This document shows, in pieces, positions 35,501-44,890 of a stretch of 64,000 nt of DNA. The notes under the pieces were generated by a model, which saw nothing but the letters and a program-made list of their open reading frames with translations, was not told where the DNA came from and did not search any database. The stretch covers positions 349,899-413,898 of the forward strand of contig NZ_JACJHX010000002.1 in the NCBI RefSeq assembly GCF_014138605.1, given 5' to 3'. The position numbers and the translations under genes were made by a program. Position 1 is the first letter of the stretch. Each line of letters opens with the position of its first letter. The stretch comes from Peribacillus huizhouensis (GTDB lineage Bacteria > Bacillota > Bacilli > Bacillales > DSM-1321).

Positions 35501-35944
35501 ATGGAATACAATGGAGGAGACCCCGAAAACAATATAATTGAACTTCCAAATGGCGAAATACTTTCAATTTCAATATCCGATTTTTTTGGAATAGGTATAG
35601 AGAAAATTAATGATTTAAAGGCGAATTTCAAAGTTTTCAAAGAAAGAATACCAAAAGGTTACATACCTATTGCTAGAACAGAAGGCGGTAATTTGGTCTG
35701 TTTAGATGGTGACAACGGGCATTTATTCCTTTGGGACCACGAAAATGAATGTCAAAATGATTATATTGAAAATAAAAACCTCCTACCTATTGCTAATCAT
35801 TTCGAGGACTTCCTTAAAATGATTAAATCCGATTCTGGCGAAGAATTGGAAGGCTACGAAGTAGAGGAAGTATGGGTTGACCCTGATTTTTTAGCCGAAA
35901 TGAAAAAATGGTTTATTGAAGTAAAGGGTGCGATTGTTCAATAA
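35501..35944 (+). CDS. SUKH (SMI1/KNR4)-family immunity-like protein
   Basis: The frame shows the SUKH hallmark: (YKLPQDYIDFL)MEYNGGDPEN, then a hydrophobic core and a late DNGHLFLWDHENE strand that matches the family's GDxxGxxxxWDH pattern. SUKH proteins neutralise nuclease and other toxins. The homology extends upstream of the ATG at 35501; the frame stays open to 35381 (reading IVWKRKIRPNNKKL), but no ATG, GTG or TTG lies in that part. Either an ATT at 35387 is used or the 5-prime end has decayed, so the 147 residues given are a minimum. It is on the strand opposite to the toxin. Confidence 0.75.
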   Translation: MEYNGGDPENNIIELPNGEILSISISDFFGIGIEKINDLKANFKVFKERIPKGYIPIARTEGGNLVCLDGDNGHLFLWDHENECQNDYIENKNLLPIANHFEDFLKMIKSDSGEELEGYEVEEVWVDPDFLAEMKKWFIEVKGAIVQ

Positions 35945-35999
35945 GTGGAGACGCTTTTTCGGTAACGAGTGAAAGAAGTATAGGTTGGAGGTGTGTAAA

Positions 36000-36431
36000 A
36001 TGATTCATGAGAATCCTTATATAACCTTTGGAGCTGATATTGGTGGTCCCAACGCAGGTAAAGTGATATCTCCCCATCTACAAGAGTTAAGGAATTTATT
36101 ATATAAGTATTGTGACAATATTTACTGTGTTGAGATGGATAGTATTGATCCAGTTTTAAGAGTAGATGGTGAAATATCGTATTGGGAGTTTGAAGGCTGT
36201 GAAAAATTAAGACTTAGTAAAAAGAATCGATATATAACAATTGATGTAGGTATGCCCCGTTCAAGATGGGAAGGTGTCGATCCAGTAGATATTAGAAAAT
36301 ATCTTATAAATCAACTTAGGATTGCCTTAGAACTGATGTTAAAGCGATTAAAAAAGGAGAAGTACACTGTTAATGATACAGAATTATGGGCTGATTTTAG
36401 TAAAGTTGAAGAAGAATTCTTATTAAAGTAA
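36000..36431 (+). CDS. Putative orphan immunity protein
   Basis: The 143-residue protein starts MIHENPYITFGADIGGPN and contains the YWEFEGCEKLRLSKKNRYIT region, then a helical C-terminus. I believe this belongs to a family of stand-alone immunity proteins found beside polymorphic toxins, but I cannot name it with certainty. GGAGGT lies seven bases before the ATG. It is 55 bp after the SUKH gene on the same strand and is followed by a strong terminator. Confidence 0.65.
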   Translation: MIHENPYITFGADIGGPNAGKVISPHLQELRNLLYKYCDNIYCVEMDSIDPVLRVDGEISYWEFEGCEKLRLSKKNRYITIDVGMPRSRWEGVDPVDIRKYLINQLRIALELMLKRLKKEKYTVNDTELWADFSKVEEEFLLK

Positions 36432-36452
36432 CTGGTGCTTTAGTAAAAGAAG

Positions 36453-36503
36453 AAAGGGTTCTACATATTAGTCATATCTAATATGTAGAACCCTTTAATT
36501 TTT
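36453..36503 (+). terminator. Strong terminator after immunity pair
   Basis: A perfect 19-bp stem (AAAGGGTTCTACATATTAG and its complement, 6-base loop) is followed by AATTTTT, 22 bases after the stop of the 36000 gene. Confidence 0.85.
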
Positions 36504-36600
36504 CTATCTTTTTTAAAATTAGGTCTTGATAAATTACAAACATCGCATCTTTTTTACAAACATCGTGACTTTATTTCAAAGCCACAATCCCCTCTTCAAT

Positions 36601-36750
36601 CTTTACGAGCGAGATTTACAACATTACGCGCCGGAAATCAAATTTACGCGCCAGTTTTGATTTTATCGCGCCGGAAGCAACACTTTGCGAGCGAGATTTA
36701 CGATTTGCGCGCCGGAGACCATTTTACGCCCGAAATCCGTAAAGGTGTTC
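36601..36750. repeat. 20-bp-period array, CGCGCCGG variant
   Basis: Seven units spaced 19-21 bp: ACGAGCGAG, ACGCGCCGG, ACGCGCCAG, TCGCGCCGG, GCGAGCGAG, GCGCGCCGG, ACGCCCGAA. It lies between the immunity genes and the folC stop codon. The core differs slightly (CGCGCC in place of CGTGCC) from the 8.8-kb array but the period is the same. Confidence 0.8.
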
Positions 36751-36777
36751 ATTCCGGCGCGAATATTTCCATTTCGT

Positions 36778-38076
36778 TCAGCTTGTTTTTCTAATATAAG
36801 GGCGGGCCAATGCCAGAAAATAGAGCGATCCTGTGACAATAACTAAATCATTGGGATTCTGTAGATTTCGTGCATAATCGATTGCTTCCTGCCAATTGAT
36901 CATCGCCTTTTTCCGCTCCAGCTTACTCGTTTCTAACAATTCCTGCGCGGATGCTGCTCGCTTAAAGTCAATTTCCGTAAAGGTAATCGATGTCGCATGT
37001 TCATCTACCATTCTTAACACTTGTCGATAATCTTTATCTGTTAAGGCGGTAAAAACGAAATGATAATTGACATCTGGATATCTAGTTTGTAATGTTTCTA
37101 GCAAAACTTTCATGCCAGCAGGGTTATGAGCACCGTCTAAAATGATCTGACCAGGTAACACTTCAAATCTTCCAGCCCAATGTGCCTTTGCCAAACCAGC
37201 CCGAATACTTTTTTCAGAGATTTCTAGCTGATACTCTTCAACTAACAGCTTTACTGCAGCAATTGCTAAAGCCGCATTATTCACTTGGTGACGGCCGAGC
37301 ATTTTAAGGTCGATTTGTTCAAGCGTTGTATTTCCCATTTTAAAAGAAAAACATTGACCGTCTTGAACTTGACTAGGCTCACTCAAGAGGATTTCTTTAT
37401 TTAGGCAATAAAGGTTTGCGCCCTGTACTTTGGCATATTCCATTATAGCCGTAGCAGGTTCCTCTTCCGTTACACCGCTAATAACAGGCACACCGCGTTT
37501 AATAATTCCAGCCTTTTCAGATGCGATTTCAGCCAAGGTATTTCCAAGTATATTCGTATGCTCTAAAGAAATCGATGTGATAATAGATAGTAAAGGAGTG
37601 ATGACATTGGTACAATCTAGCCTGCCACCTAATCCTGTTTCGATGAGTGCAATGTCCATCTCGTTCTTTTGGAAATAAAGAAAAGAAATAACCGTAATAA
37701 TCTCAAAAAAAGTAGCCCGATATCCCACTTGACCTTCTTCTAAAAAAGGATAAATGGTATTCATATGTTCGATCATTTCTTCATCTGAGATCATCGTTTC
37801 ATTAATCATCATTCTTTCGTTTACTTTTTCCAAATGCGGTGAAGTAAAACTACCCACTTTAAGTCCTTGGGCCATTAAGATTTCCTTCAAAGCATTCAAA
37901 GTCGAGCCTTTGCCATTTGATCCAGCAATATGGATCGATTGAAAGCTCTTTTCTGGGTTCCTAAGCTCTTTTAAAAGATTCTCCATTCGCGCTAAGCCAA
38001 AGTCCATCCCAAGCTTCGATTCTCTACTATATAAATAATCCATGACTTCTTCCATTGATTGAAACAAACCGACCAC
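36778..38076 (-). CDS. folC: Folylpolyglutamate synthase/dihydrofolate synthase
   Basis: FolC adds glutamate to dihydropteroate and folates, which retains them in the cell. The 432-residue Mur-ligase-type protein has the P-loop HIAGSNGKGSTLNAL (about 43-57), the omega-loop/DHF-binding stretch ETGLGGRLDCTN, and the C-terminal domain with ILDGAHNPAGM. In B. subtilis it follows valS and precedes comC; here the accessory island and the extra pilus genes lie between folC and comC. Confidence 0.95.
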   Translation of the reverse strand: MVGLFQSMEEVMDYLYSRESKLGMDFGLARMENLLKELRNPEKSFQSIHIAGSNGKGSTLNALKEILMAQGLKVGSFTSPHLEKVNERMMINETMISDEEMIEHMNTIYPFLEEGQVGYRATFFEIITVISFLYFQKNEMDIALIETGLGGRLDCTNVITPLLSIITSISLEHTNILGNTLAEIASEKAGIIKRGVPVISGVTEEEPATAIMEYAKVQGANLYCLNKEILLSEPSQVQDGQCFSFKMGNTTLEQIDLKMLGRHQVNNAALAIAAVKLLVEEYQLEISEKSIRAGLAKAHWAGRFEVLPGQIILDGAHNPAGMKVLLETLQTRYPDVNYHFVFTALTDKDYRQVLRMVDEHATSITFTEIDFKRAASAQELLETSKLERKKAMINWQEAIDYARNLQNPNDLVIVTGSLYFLALARPYIRKTS

Positions 38077-38189
38077 TCCCTAAAACTGTTCTATTTCTCG
38101 ATTTAATAAAGGATCACATTTAACCATAGCAAATTCTTAAAAAATAGACAAAAGGATTTTTTCATGCACAGCTGATCGTTTACTGATCA

Positions 38190-38265
38190 TGTATTGGAGT
38201 TTACTAACCACATGAAGGTTTCCTCACAAAGTACTGAGGTTTTCTAACCAATTTTTGCTCAAGCC
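38190..38265. repeat. Short periodic array of a different sequence
   Basis: Three related units at about 20-bp period: TGGAGTTTACTAACC, TGAAGGTTTCCTCAC, TGAGGTTTTCTAACC. The core differs from the GCGTGCCGG family but the spacing is alike. Confidence 0.45.
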
Positions 38266-38275
38266 GACAACTAAT

Positions 38276-38328
38276 AAAAAAGGATGACCCATAAAGTCAT
38301 CTGATACCTGTTTGAGTCATCCTTTTAT
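38276..38328 (-). terminator. Terminator of valS
   Basis: On the minus strand GGATGAC...GTCATCC closes a stem that is followed by TTTTTT. It lies about 130 bases after the valS stop. Confidence 0.7.
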
Positions 38329-38339
38329 CGTGAAAAATG

Positions 38340-38400
38340 GGCGGGGCTTCGCAAAATCAGCTCCGCAACGCCACCTTCATTAGATGATACAGTTTTTAGA
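38340..38400. repeat. Partial CGCCACC hairpin-element fragment
   Basis: GGCGGGGCTTCGCAAAATCAG and CTCCGCAACGCCACCTTC resemble the left part of the element at 60208-60398. The right arm is missing. Confidence 0.35.
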
Positions 38401-38454
38401 TCCTGAACCTTTTTCATCCTAGGGATGAGAACAGACGCTCAAGGTAGTTTTTGT

Positions 38455-41100
38455 TTACAGCTGTTTCAATTCAATAATTCGTTGATTAACAGCGTCGCGT
38501 TTTTCAACGTAGTCTTTTTCTTTCGCTTTTTCTTCCTCAATTACTTGTGCAGGGGCTTTTTTCACGAAGCCTTCATTGCCTAGTTTCTTTTGCACACGTT
38601 CTACTTCTTTATTCAGTTTCTCTAGTTCTTTATCAAGACGTTTGATTTCGTCTTCGATATTAATTAAGCCCTGAAGTGGTAAAATAAGCTCCACACCTGT
38701 AACGACAGCTGTCATTGCTTGGCCTGGCTCATCCACTACTGTACCGATCGTTAATTCTTCTGGGTTACAGAATCGTTCAATATAGGCACGGTTATTCTGA
38801 AGTGTTGTTACAATGTTTTCATCTTTTGCTTTTAGGATCAATTTAATTTTCTTGCTTAGCGGCGTATTTACTTCACTGCGAATATTCCGTACAGAACGGA
38901 TAATTTCCACAAGCAGTTTCATTTCCTCAGCGGCAATACCGTCAGAAAGCTCGGAACGTACTTCTGGCCAAGCAGCAACAGTGATTGATTCGCCACTATG
39001 CGGCAAGTTTTGCCAAATTTCTTCCGTGATAAATGGCATAAATGGATGTAATAAACGCATCGTATTGTCAAGTACATAGGCAAGAATTGAACGAGTCGTT
39101 TTCTTCGCTGCTTCATCTTCACCGTAAAGTGGTAGCTTCGCCATTTCAATATACCAGTCACAGAAGTCATCCCAAATGAAGTTATAAAGTGCGCGGCCAA
39201 CTTCACCGAATTCATATTTATCAGCTAGACGAGTAACGGTTTCAATCGTTTCATTTAGACGAGTTAAGATCCATTTATCCGCAACGGATTTTTCACCTGT
39301 CAAATCAATTTCTTCGTATTTCATTCCGTCCATATTCATCAATGCGAAACGAGATGCATTCCAAATTTTATTAGCGAAGTTCCATACAGCTTCAACTTTT
39401 TCTGTGCTGTAGCGCAGATCTTGACCTGGTGAACTTCCTGTTGATAAGAAGTAACGTAATGAATCGGCACCATATTGATCGATGACATCCATTGGATCGA
39501 CTCCATTACCAAGGGATTTACTCATTTTACGACCTTGTTCATCACGTACTAGCCCATGAATTAATACATCTTTAAATGGACGTTCGCCAGTGAATTCAAT
39601 CGCTTGGAAAATCATTCGAGACACCCAGAAGAAGATAATGTCATAGCCCGTAACGAGTGAACCAGTTGGATAATAGCGTTTGAAATCGGCGCTTTCACGA
39701 TCCGGCCAGCCCATCGTTGAAAATGGCCATAATGCCGAGCTGAACCATGTATCAAGAACATCTGTATCTTGTTCCCAGTTTTCAATGTCACTAGGTTCTT
39801 CTTGACCTACATATACTTCGCCTGTTTCTTTATGATACCAAGCTGGAATGCGATGTCCCCACCAAAGCTGACGAGAAATACACCAATCACGAATATTCTC
39901 CATCCAACGTAAATACGTTTTCTCAAAACGATCCGGTACGAAGTGAACTTTTTCTTCGTCTGATCCTTGTTGAAGTTTAATCGCTTCATCTGCTAATGGC
40001 TGCATTTTAACGAACCATTGAGTAGAAAGATACGGTTCAACAACAGCGCCACTTCGCTCAGAATGACCGACTGAATGCATATGTTCTTCAATTTTGAAAA
40101 GAACACCTTGCTCTTGTAAGTCTTTCACAATTTGTTTACGGCATTCAAAACGATCCATACCCTTGTATGTGCCGGCATTGTCATTCATTGTCCCATCTTC
40201 GTTCATCACAAGGATGCGCTCTAAATTATGGCGATTGCCAATTTCAAAGTCATTTGGATCATGGGCTGGCGTAATCTTCACAGCACCTGAACCGAATTCC
40301 TTATCGACATAATCATCGGCAACAATTGGAATTTGACGGCCGGTAACCGGCAGGATAACATGCTTGCCAATTAAGTGCTTATAGCGGTCATCTTCTGGAT
40401 GAACAGCAACTGCTGTATCCCCTAGCATCGTTTCTGGACGAGTTGTCGCAACTTCGATAGAACCTGATCCATCAGCTAATGGATAGTTCATATGATAAAA
40501 CGCACCCTGAACATCCTGATGAATCACCTCGATATCAGATAGCGCTGTTTTTGTTGAAGGGTCCCAGTTAATAATGTATTCGCCGCGATAAATCAAACCT
40601 TTATTATATAGTTTAACGAATACTTCACGAACCGCTTTAGAAAGCCCTTCGTCCAATGTAAATCGTTCTCGGCTATAATCAAGACCTAAACCTAGCTTTG
40701 CCCATTGATCACGGATATGGCCTGCATACTCTTCCTTCCAGCTCCAAGTCTCTTCGACAAACTTCTCACGACCAAGGTCATAACGGCTGATTCCATCAGC
40801 ACGAAGCTTTTGCTCAACCTTAGCTTGAGTTGCAATTCCAGCATGGTCCATTCCCGGAAGCCACAAAACATCATAGCCCTGCATCCGTTTCATTCTCGTA
40901 ATAATATCTTGAAGCGTCGTATCCCATGCATGACCTAGATGCAATTTACCTGTAACGTTCGGTGGTGGGATCACAATCGTGTATGGCTCTTTCTTTTCAT
41001 CACTTTCCGCTTTGAAATACTGCCCATCTAACCACCATTTATAGCGGCCCTTTTCAATGGACTGCGGATCATATTTTGTCGGCATCGTTAATTCTTCCAT
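38455..41100 (-). CDS. valS: Valyl-tRNA synthetase
   Basis: ValRS charges tRNA-Val and edits mischarged threonine. The 881-residue class I enzyme has the HIGH-type motif [13 protein letters not shown] (45-57), the KMSKS motif in [11 protein letters not shown], a CP1 editing domain with [14 protein letters not shown], the anticodon-binding domain, and a C-terminal coiled coil (about 815-881). AAGGAGG lies eight bases before the ATG. Expression is controlled by the T-box leader directly upstream. Confidence 0.97.
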   Translation of the reverse strand: MEELTMPTKYDPQSIEKGRYKWWLDGQYFKAESDEKKEPYTIVIPPPNVTGKLHLGHAWDTTLQDIITRMKRMQGYDVLWLPGMDHAGIATQAKVEQKLRADGISRYDLGREKFVEETWSWKEEYAGHIRDQWAKLGLGLDYSRERFTLDEGLSKAVREVFVKLYNKGLIYRGEYIINWDPSTKTALSDIEVIHQDVQGAFYHMNYPLADGSGSIEVATTRPETMLGDTAVAVHPEDDRYKHLIGKHVILPVTGRQIPIVADDYVDKEFGSGAVKITPAHDPNDFEIGNRHNLERILVMNEDGTMNDNAGTYKGMDRFECRKQIVKDLQEQGVLFKIEEHMHSVGHSERSGAVVEPYLSTQWFVKMQPLADEAIKLQQGSDEEKVHFVPDRFEKTYLRWMENIRDWCISRQLWWGHRIPAWYHKETGEVYVGQEEPSDIENWEQDTDVLDTWFSSALWPFSTMGWPDRESADFKRYYPTGSLVTGYDIIFFWVSRMIFQAIEFTGERPFKDVLIHGLVRDEQGRKMSKSLGNGVDPMDVIDQYGADSLRYFLSTGSSPGQDLRYSTEKVEAVWNFANKIWNASRFALMNMDGMKYEEIDLTGEKSVADKWILTRLNETIETVTRLADKYEFGEVGRALYNFIWDDFCDWYIEMAKLPLYGEDEAAKKTTRSILAYVLDNTMRLLHPFMPFITEEIWQNLPHSGESITVAAWPEVRSELSDGIAAEEMKLLVEIIRSVRNIRSEVNTPLSKKIKLILKAKDENIVTTLQNNRAYIERFCNPEELTIGTVVDEPGQAMTAVVTGVELILPLQGLINIEDEIKRLDKELEKLNKEVERVQKKLGNEGFVKKAPAQVIEEEKAKEKDYVEKRDAVNQRIIELKQL

Positions 41101-41133
41101 CTGAATTTCCTCCTTAAAAATGTGTTAAAGACA

Positions 41134-41395
41134 CAAAAAAACTTCCTTCATCACAAAAGGACGAAGAAAGTTGTTCGCGGTGCCACCTTTTTTCCGAAAA
41201 AAGAGTATAATCCTTTTCTCGGCTCTTAAAGATTTGATAACGGCTTTTCGCCGGCTTCCGCTACTTTTATTGTTCACGGAAACTGCTCATGGACGACTTC
41301 TGATGGTACACACTTAGAAACCTTTCAGCATTTGGCTTCCTCTCTTAAAGCGGTCTTTCATCATACTACTTCCAATCATAGCGGTTGATATGTAA
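41134..41395 (-). promoter_or_regulatory. T-box riboswitch upstream of valS
   Basis: The minus strand shows the T-box sequence AAGGTGGCACCGCG (rc of about 41176-41190), followed by a 13-bp terminator stem (AACTTTCTTCGTC with GATGAAGGAAGTT) and seven T (41134-41172). Stem I elements AGAGAG and GCTGAAAG lie upstream. A GUGUGUACC stretch on the 3-prime side of stem I offers a valine codon (GUA or GUG) as specifier; I could not fold it to decide. Uncharged tRNA-Val is expected to pair with the UGGN in the antiterminator and allow valS transcription. Confidence 0.93.
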
Positions 41396-41641
41396 TTATT
41401 CATTAACATTCATTTTACAAAAGAAATACACCTAACGTCAATCATCTTCTTATTTTTTTAAACGTTAAGAAATTATAAATTGTCAGCGAAGAAGTTGATC
41501 CGACATAGTTTCCAATTTAATACTCGCCAATAGTCGAGTTTTATGTTACACAGTATATCCGGAAATGTGAGCATTCATTCACAAAACTCCACGAGTAACC
41601 ATATAATAGGGTACCTCTTAAAAAGAAAGGGTTGGGCAATT

Positions 41642-41833
41642 TTGAGACAACGTTATTCTCCCTATACGCTGCCGCCCTGGTTGAAAGGTATCCGTAATAT
41701 TTGTAGCCAGTTTATGTTACCGATATGTATTTTTCAGGGATTTCGCACACTTTTGTTTCCGACATTTTTAGATATTTTGATTCTATCTATCGTGGTCGTA
41801 CTTTTGATTTCATTTCGACAAAATTGGATATAA
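41642..41833 (+). CDS. Small membrane protein of unknown function
   Basis: A 63-residue frame starts at TTG with AAGGGTTGGG upstream and reads MRQRYSPYTLPPWLKGIR, then hydrophobic segments (ICSQFMLPICIFQGFRTLLF, FLDILILSIVVVLLISF) and ends RQNWI. The amphipathic start and the Pro-rich YTLPPWL motif look like selected sequence, but I do not recognise a family. It stands alone on the plus strand between the valS T-box and ysxE. The frame is open upstream, but that part is AT-rich and not protein-like. Confidence 0.5.
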   Translation: MRQRYSPYTLPPWLKGIRNICSQFMLPICIFQGFRTLLFPTFLDILILSIVVVLLISFRQNWI

Positions 41834-41889
41834 GGATAAAAATAATCCGAAGCGTAATGCCACCATTCTTTATTAGCATATGCTCCGGA

Positions 41890-42960
41890 TTATTCTGGAT
41901 TCGGTTCTTGTTGTTGTTGTTGCTGTTGTTGCTGTGCTTCGGCAGCCGCTTTCTTTGCTCTTTCGTTTTCCTCGATTTTCATCACCATATACTCAATATT
42001 TTTCACTAACCAATATTGCCGTTGAAAATGACGGACATATTGCAGTTCACTCCGGTTCCCCTTTTTCTCAACATATCCTTTTACTACAGCAATCGATGAT
42101 TCTGGGTATGCGAGATAGCTTTGAAATAGCAGGACTTCCTCAGGTTTTAGGGGGAAATAGCGCATATAGTTATAGAGAAGGTCGACACAGTCATCACAGG
42201 GAAACGGATACGTTCTCGCAGCCTCTACCAGATAGGGTAGCAAGTCAAAATGTGGCGGAGCTGTTCTTGAATTTTCGAAGTTGATAAAGTAGCCATAGCC
42301 TCGATCATCGTATACGTAGTGCTTCAATGAAACTTTGCCATGTGTCACAACTGTCCGGATCTTTTCATGATCCTTTGTTTTCTCATACCAGTCTTCTAGT
42401 TTTTTCGTTGAATATTCTAGCGCCTGTGATAAATCGGTATAGTACGTACAATACATCAGCTCAAATGGCGACATATACCATTTCTTTTCACAGCTTTCAA
42501 CAAATTCACGGAGAAACCCCAGCTGTTTCTTCCACTCTTCATTGGTCGATTGATAATGTTCTTCACGTTCCTCTGCCTCAACGGTAATCTCTCTAACAGA
42601 CAAAGTGTGCATGCGGGCAAGCTCACGAAACATTTGCTTATTCCGTTCGGAACGCTCTCCATTTTCCTGATCAGAAAGCCATGGCATCAAATAATACAAG
42701 CGATTATTGTGAAGCACCGCATAACGGCCGTCCATCGTTTGATAGATGGGGACAATTCGATTATACCCACGCTGATATAGGCGTTGAATATTTCGGATAA
42801 AATCAATCCCAATATGAGGATCAATCGATTTTAGGGCAAAGACACCTTTATCACTGTACAGCTTTGTAATATTGCCAATAAATTCAATATGATACGTTTT
42901 TACCGAATAGTTAAGGAGAACCGCTTCGGTATCCTGCTTTCTTCTTTCATTATCCGCCAT
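41890..42960 (-). CDS. ysxE: Spore coat protein YsxE (CotS-like kinase fold)
   Basis: YsxE is a SpoVID-linked spore coat protein of the CotS/YutH group, which has an aminoglycoside-phosphotransferase-like fold. The 356-residue protein shows degenerate kinase motifs, including VVTHGKVSLKHYVYD (catalytic HxD replaced by HGK) and YFINFENS. The C-terminus is a run of ten glutamines (EAQ...QEPNPE). GGAAGTG lies six bases before the ATG at 42960. It follows spoVID, as in B. subtilis. Confidence 0.88.
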   Translation of the reverse strand: MADNERRKQDTEAVLLNYSVKTYHIEFIGNITKLYSDKGVFALKSIDPHIGIDFIRNIQRLYQRGYNRIVPIYQTMDGRYAVLHNNRLYYLMPWLSDQENGERSERNKQMFRELARMHTLSVREITVEAEEREEHYQSTNEEWKKQLGFLREFVESCEKKWYMSPFELMYCTYYTDLSQALEYSTKKLEDWYEKTKDHEKIRTVVTHGKVSLKHYVYDDRGYGYFINFENSRTAPPHFDLLPYLVEAARTYPFPCDDCVDLLYNYMRYFPLKPEEVLLFQSYLAYPESSIAVVKGYVEKKGNRSELQYVRHFQRQYWLVKNIEYMVMKIEENERAKKAAAEAQQQQQQQQQEPNPE

Positions 42961-42991
42961 GGAATTCACTTCCATCAGTTAATTTCTAGAT

Positions 42992-43030
42992 AAGGAGGCA
43001 GAACGAGGGATTGGCCCGTTCTACCTCCTT
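42992..43030. other. Strong hairpin between spoVID and ysxE
   Basis: AAGGAGGCAGAACG and CGTTCTACCTCCTT form a 13-pair stem with one mismatch. There is no T run on the minus strand, so in the spoVID-ysxE transcript it may be a processing or attenuation site. A short T-rich tract follows on the plus strand. Confidence 0.5.
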
Positions 43031-43185
43031 GTTTAATTTTGGCTGTTTTGTATCCTATACTGCTTTTAATTATATTTACAATACTATCCTAGGTTGCTCA
43101 TTTTCCATGAGCGCTCACTCAACTACAATCAACATCTGCTCGAATTTGTTACTTGCTAAAAACAACAATCTGTACGAAAAGAGTT

Positions 43186-44601
43186 TTAATTTTTAATCGC
43201 TCTCACCTTTGGAACGTATAATACTTGACCCTCATAAATATCTTGACTTGGTTCTAGTTCATTGCTGTTTAGAAGGGACTGTACACTGACTTCATAGCGT
43301 TCAGCTAAGCTGTCTAACGTTTCTCCTTGCTGAACAATGCACACTTTAATAGCAATTAACTCTTCTTCTTGTTTTCGTCCTAAGAAAGACGTTAACGAAA
43401 GATGATCTTCTTTCGTTGCCTCTTTTTCTGCCGATTCTCTTTCTGAGACTTTTTCACGTTCAGACGGATCTTTCTTCGTTGATTTTTCTTCTTTCCTTCG
43501 GACAAAATCTAGTAATGGACCGTGTTCCTTCTCTATCTGAGAATGTTCGTGAACGTCCTCAGCAACCATTTCTGATGCTCGGAGTTCTTCTAAGTGTTGC
43601 TCCACTTTTGGCGGTTCAATCGCTTGTATTTCTTGTATTTCTTGTGTTTCTTTTGTTGTATTGGCATAGATTGGCCGCGATTCTTCTGCATCTTCAATGT
43701 CTGGCAGTTTCCTAGCCTCTACAATAAACGGAGTAAATAACTCGTCCTCATCCTCTTTTTCCACTTCCATTTCTCGAGATAATGGAACTAGTTCGGTTTG
43801 TATTTCTTCTTGTTCATGGTAAATAGAAACAGGATCTTGTTCTATTTTCTCTGGCGAATAATCGATTTCTTCAGCTATATTTGTTGACTCTTCTAATTCT
43901 CGGAAAAGTGTGACTTGTTCTGATTCATTTTCCTCTAACATATCGTCCACTTCTTCCGTCTCGTTTACCATCTCTTCCTGATCCCTATAATAAGCAAGGG
44001 GCTCTTGGTCAAATGCCACATTTTCAGACTGAGAGGAAGTCTCCTCTTCAAATTCTACTTCAACCGTTTCTTCCCATGTTGAATTCGCTTCATCCCGCTC
44101 ATTTTCTTCCTCTTCATATTCATCTAAAAAATCTGCTGGTTCTTCCTGTTTCCTTTCACTTCGCGAGTCTTCAATTCCACTTATGATAAGTTCTGCCTCA
44201 AGCTTCAGGCAATTTTTTTCAGGCATAAAATAATCAAAAGCATGGATATTTACATCAATATTATCCAAAGACTGTATGCGATTGTTCGGAATCGTAATAT
44301 CGACTGGTATACGGTGAATAAATTCACTTAACCCGTCTGCTCTTAGATCGACGCTATGAATCGTCTTCGGATAAAAAGGCTGTGAGAATTCAAGATCAGA
44401 AGTGCCATCTTCCTCCCCTGTTTCCTTATACTCACCACTCAAATCCAAAGAACCCCTAATCACTACATATTGATCACTCTCTTGAATAGTCACATTCGGT
44501 TCAAGCGATAGGGAATAAAGCTCTTCTATCTCCTGCCCTTTCTGAAACCAGACAGATTCCTCTAAGGAAAATCGTAAAAACGATTGATTTTCGATTGACA
44601 A
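43186..44601 (-). CDS. spoVID: Spore coat assembly protein SpoVID
   Basis: SpoVID is needed for coat encasement of the forespore. The 471-residue protein has the conserved N-terminal domain (about 1-140, SFLRFSLEESVWFQKGQE), a long acidic, low-complexity middle rich in Glu (about 145-400) and a C-terminal LysM domain (about 420-466, CIVQQGETLDSLAERYEVS). The start is TTG with AAGGAGG seven bases upstream. Position between hemL and ysxE is as in B. subtilis. Confidence 0.93.
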   Translation of the reverse strand: MSIENQSFLRFSLEESVWFQKGQEIEELYSLSLEPNVTIQESDQYVVIRGSLDLSGEYKETGEEDGTSDLEFSQPFYPKTIHSVDLRADGLSEFIHRIPVDITIPNNRIQSLDNIDVNIHAFDYFMPEKNCLKLEAELIISGIEDSRSERKQEEPADFLDEYEEEENERDEANSTWEETVEVEFEEETSSQSENVAFDQEPLAYYRDQEEMVNETEEVDDMLEENESEQVTLFRELEESTNIAEEIDYSPEKIEQDPVSIYHEQEEIQTELVPLSREMEVEKEDEDELFTPFIVEARKLPDIEDAEESRPIYANTTKETQEIQEIQAIEPPKVEQHLEELRASEMVAEDVHEHSQIEKEHGPLLDFVRRKEEKSTKKDPSEREKVSERESAEKEATKEDHLSLTSFLGRKQEEELIAIKVCIVQQGETLDSLAERYEVSVQSLLNSNELEPSQDIYEGQVLYVPKVRAIKN

Positions 44602-44764
44602 TCAAACTCCTCCTTCCAAACTAAAAAAACAAGTAACGATGCCATTAACAATCTATGAAAAGTTCAACGATAATATGACGTCAAAATAACGCGAAGAAAA
44701 CGAAGTCTACAGTTTTTCATGTTGACGTATAAAGTGATACTTCAATCAGTAGTGTTTTTCTGCC

Positions 44765-44835
44765 CGTGCAGGTTAAAACTTGTATTTGACGCATATTTTT
44801 TATTTTTGACACATAAAATCTAGTTTTGATGCATA
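44765..44835. repeat. 20-bp-period array with GACGCATA core
   Basis: Three units exactly 20 bp apart: TTGACGCATATTTT, TTGACACATAAAAT, TTGATGCATATC. It lies between spoVID and the hemL terminator. The core is unlike GCGTGCCGG, but the period equals that of the larger arrays. Confidence 0.5.
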
Positions 44836-44842
44836 TCTTCAC

Positions 44843-44879
44843 AAAAAAAAGCAGATTCACCTAAAAGGCAAACCTGCTT
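44843..44879 (-). terminator. Terminator of the hem operon
   Basis: On the minus strand AAGCAGGTT...GAATCTGCTT forms a 9-pair stem followed by eight T, 12 bases after the hemL stop. Confidence 0.8.
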
Positions 44880-44890
44880 GTTACTTACGC

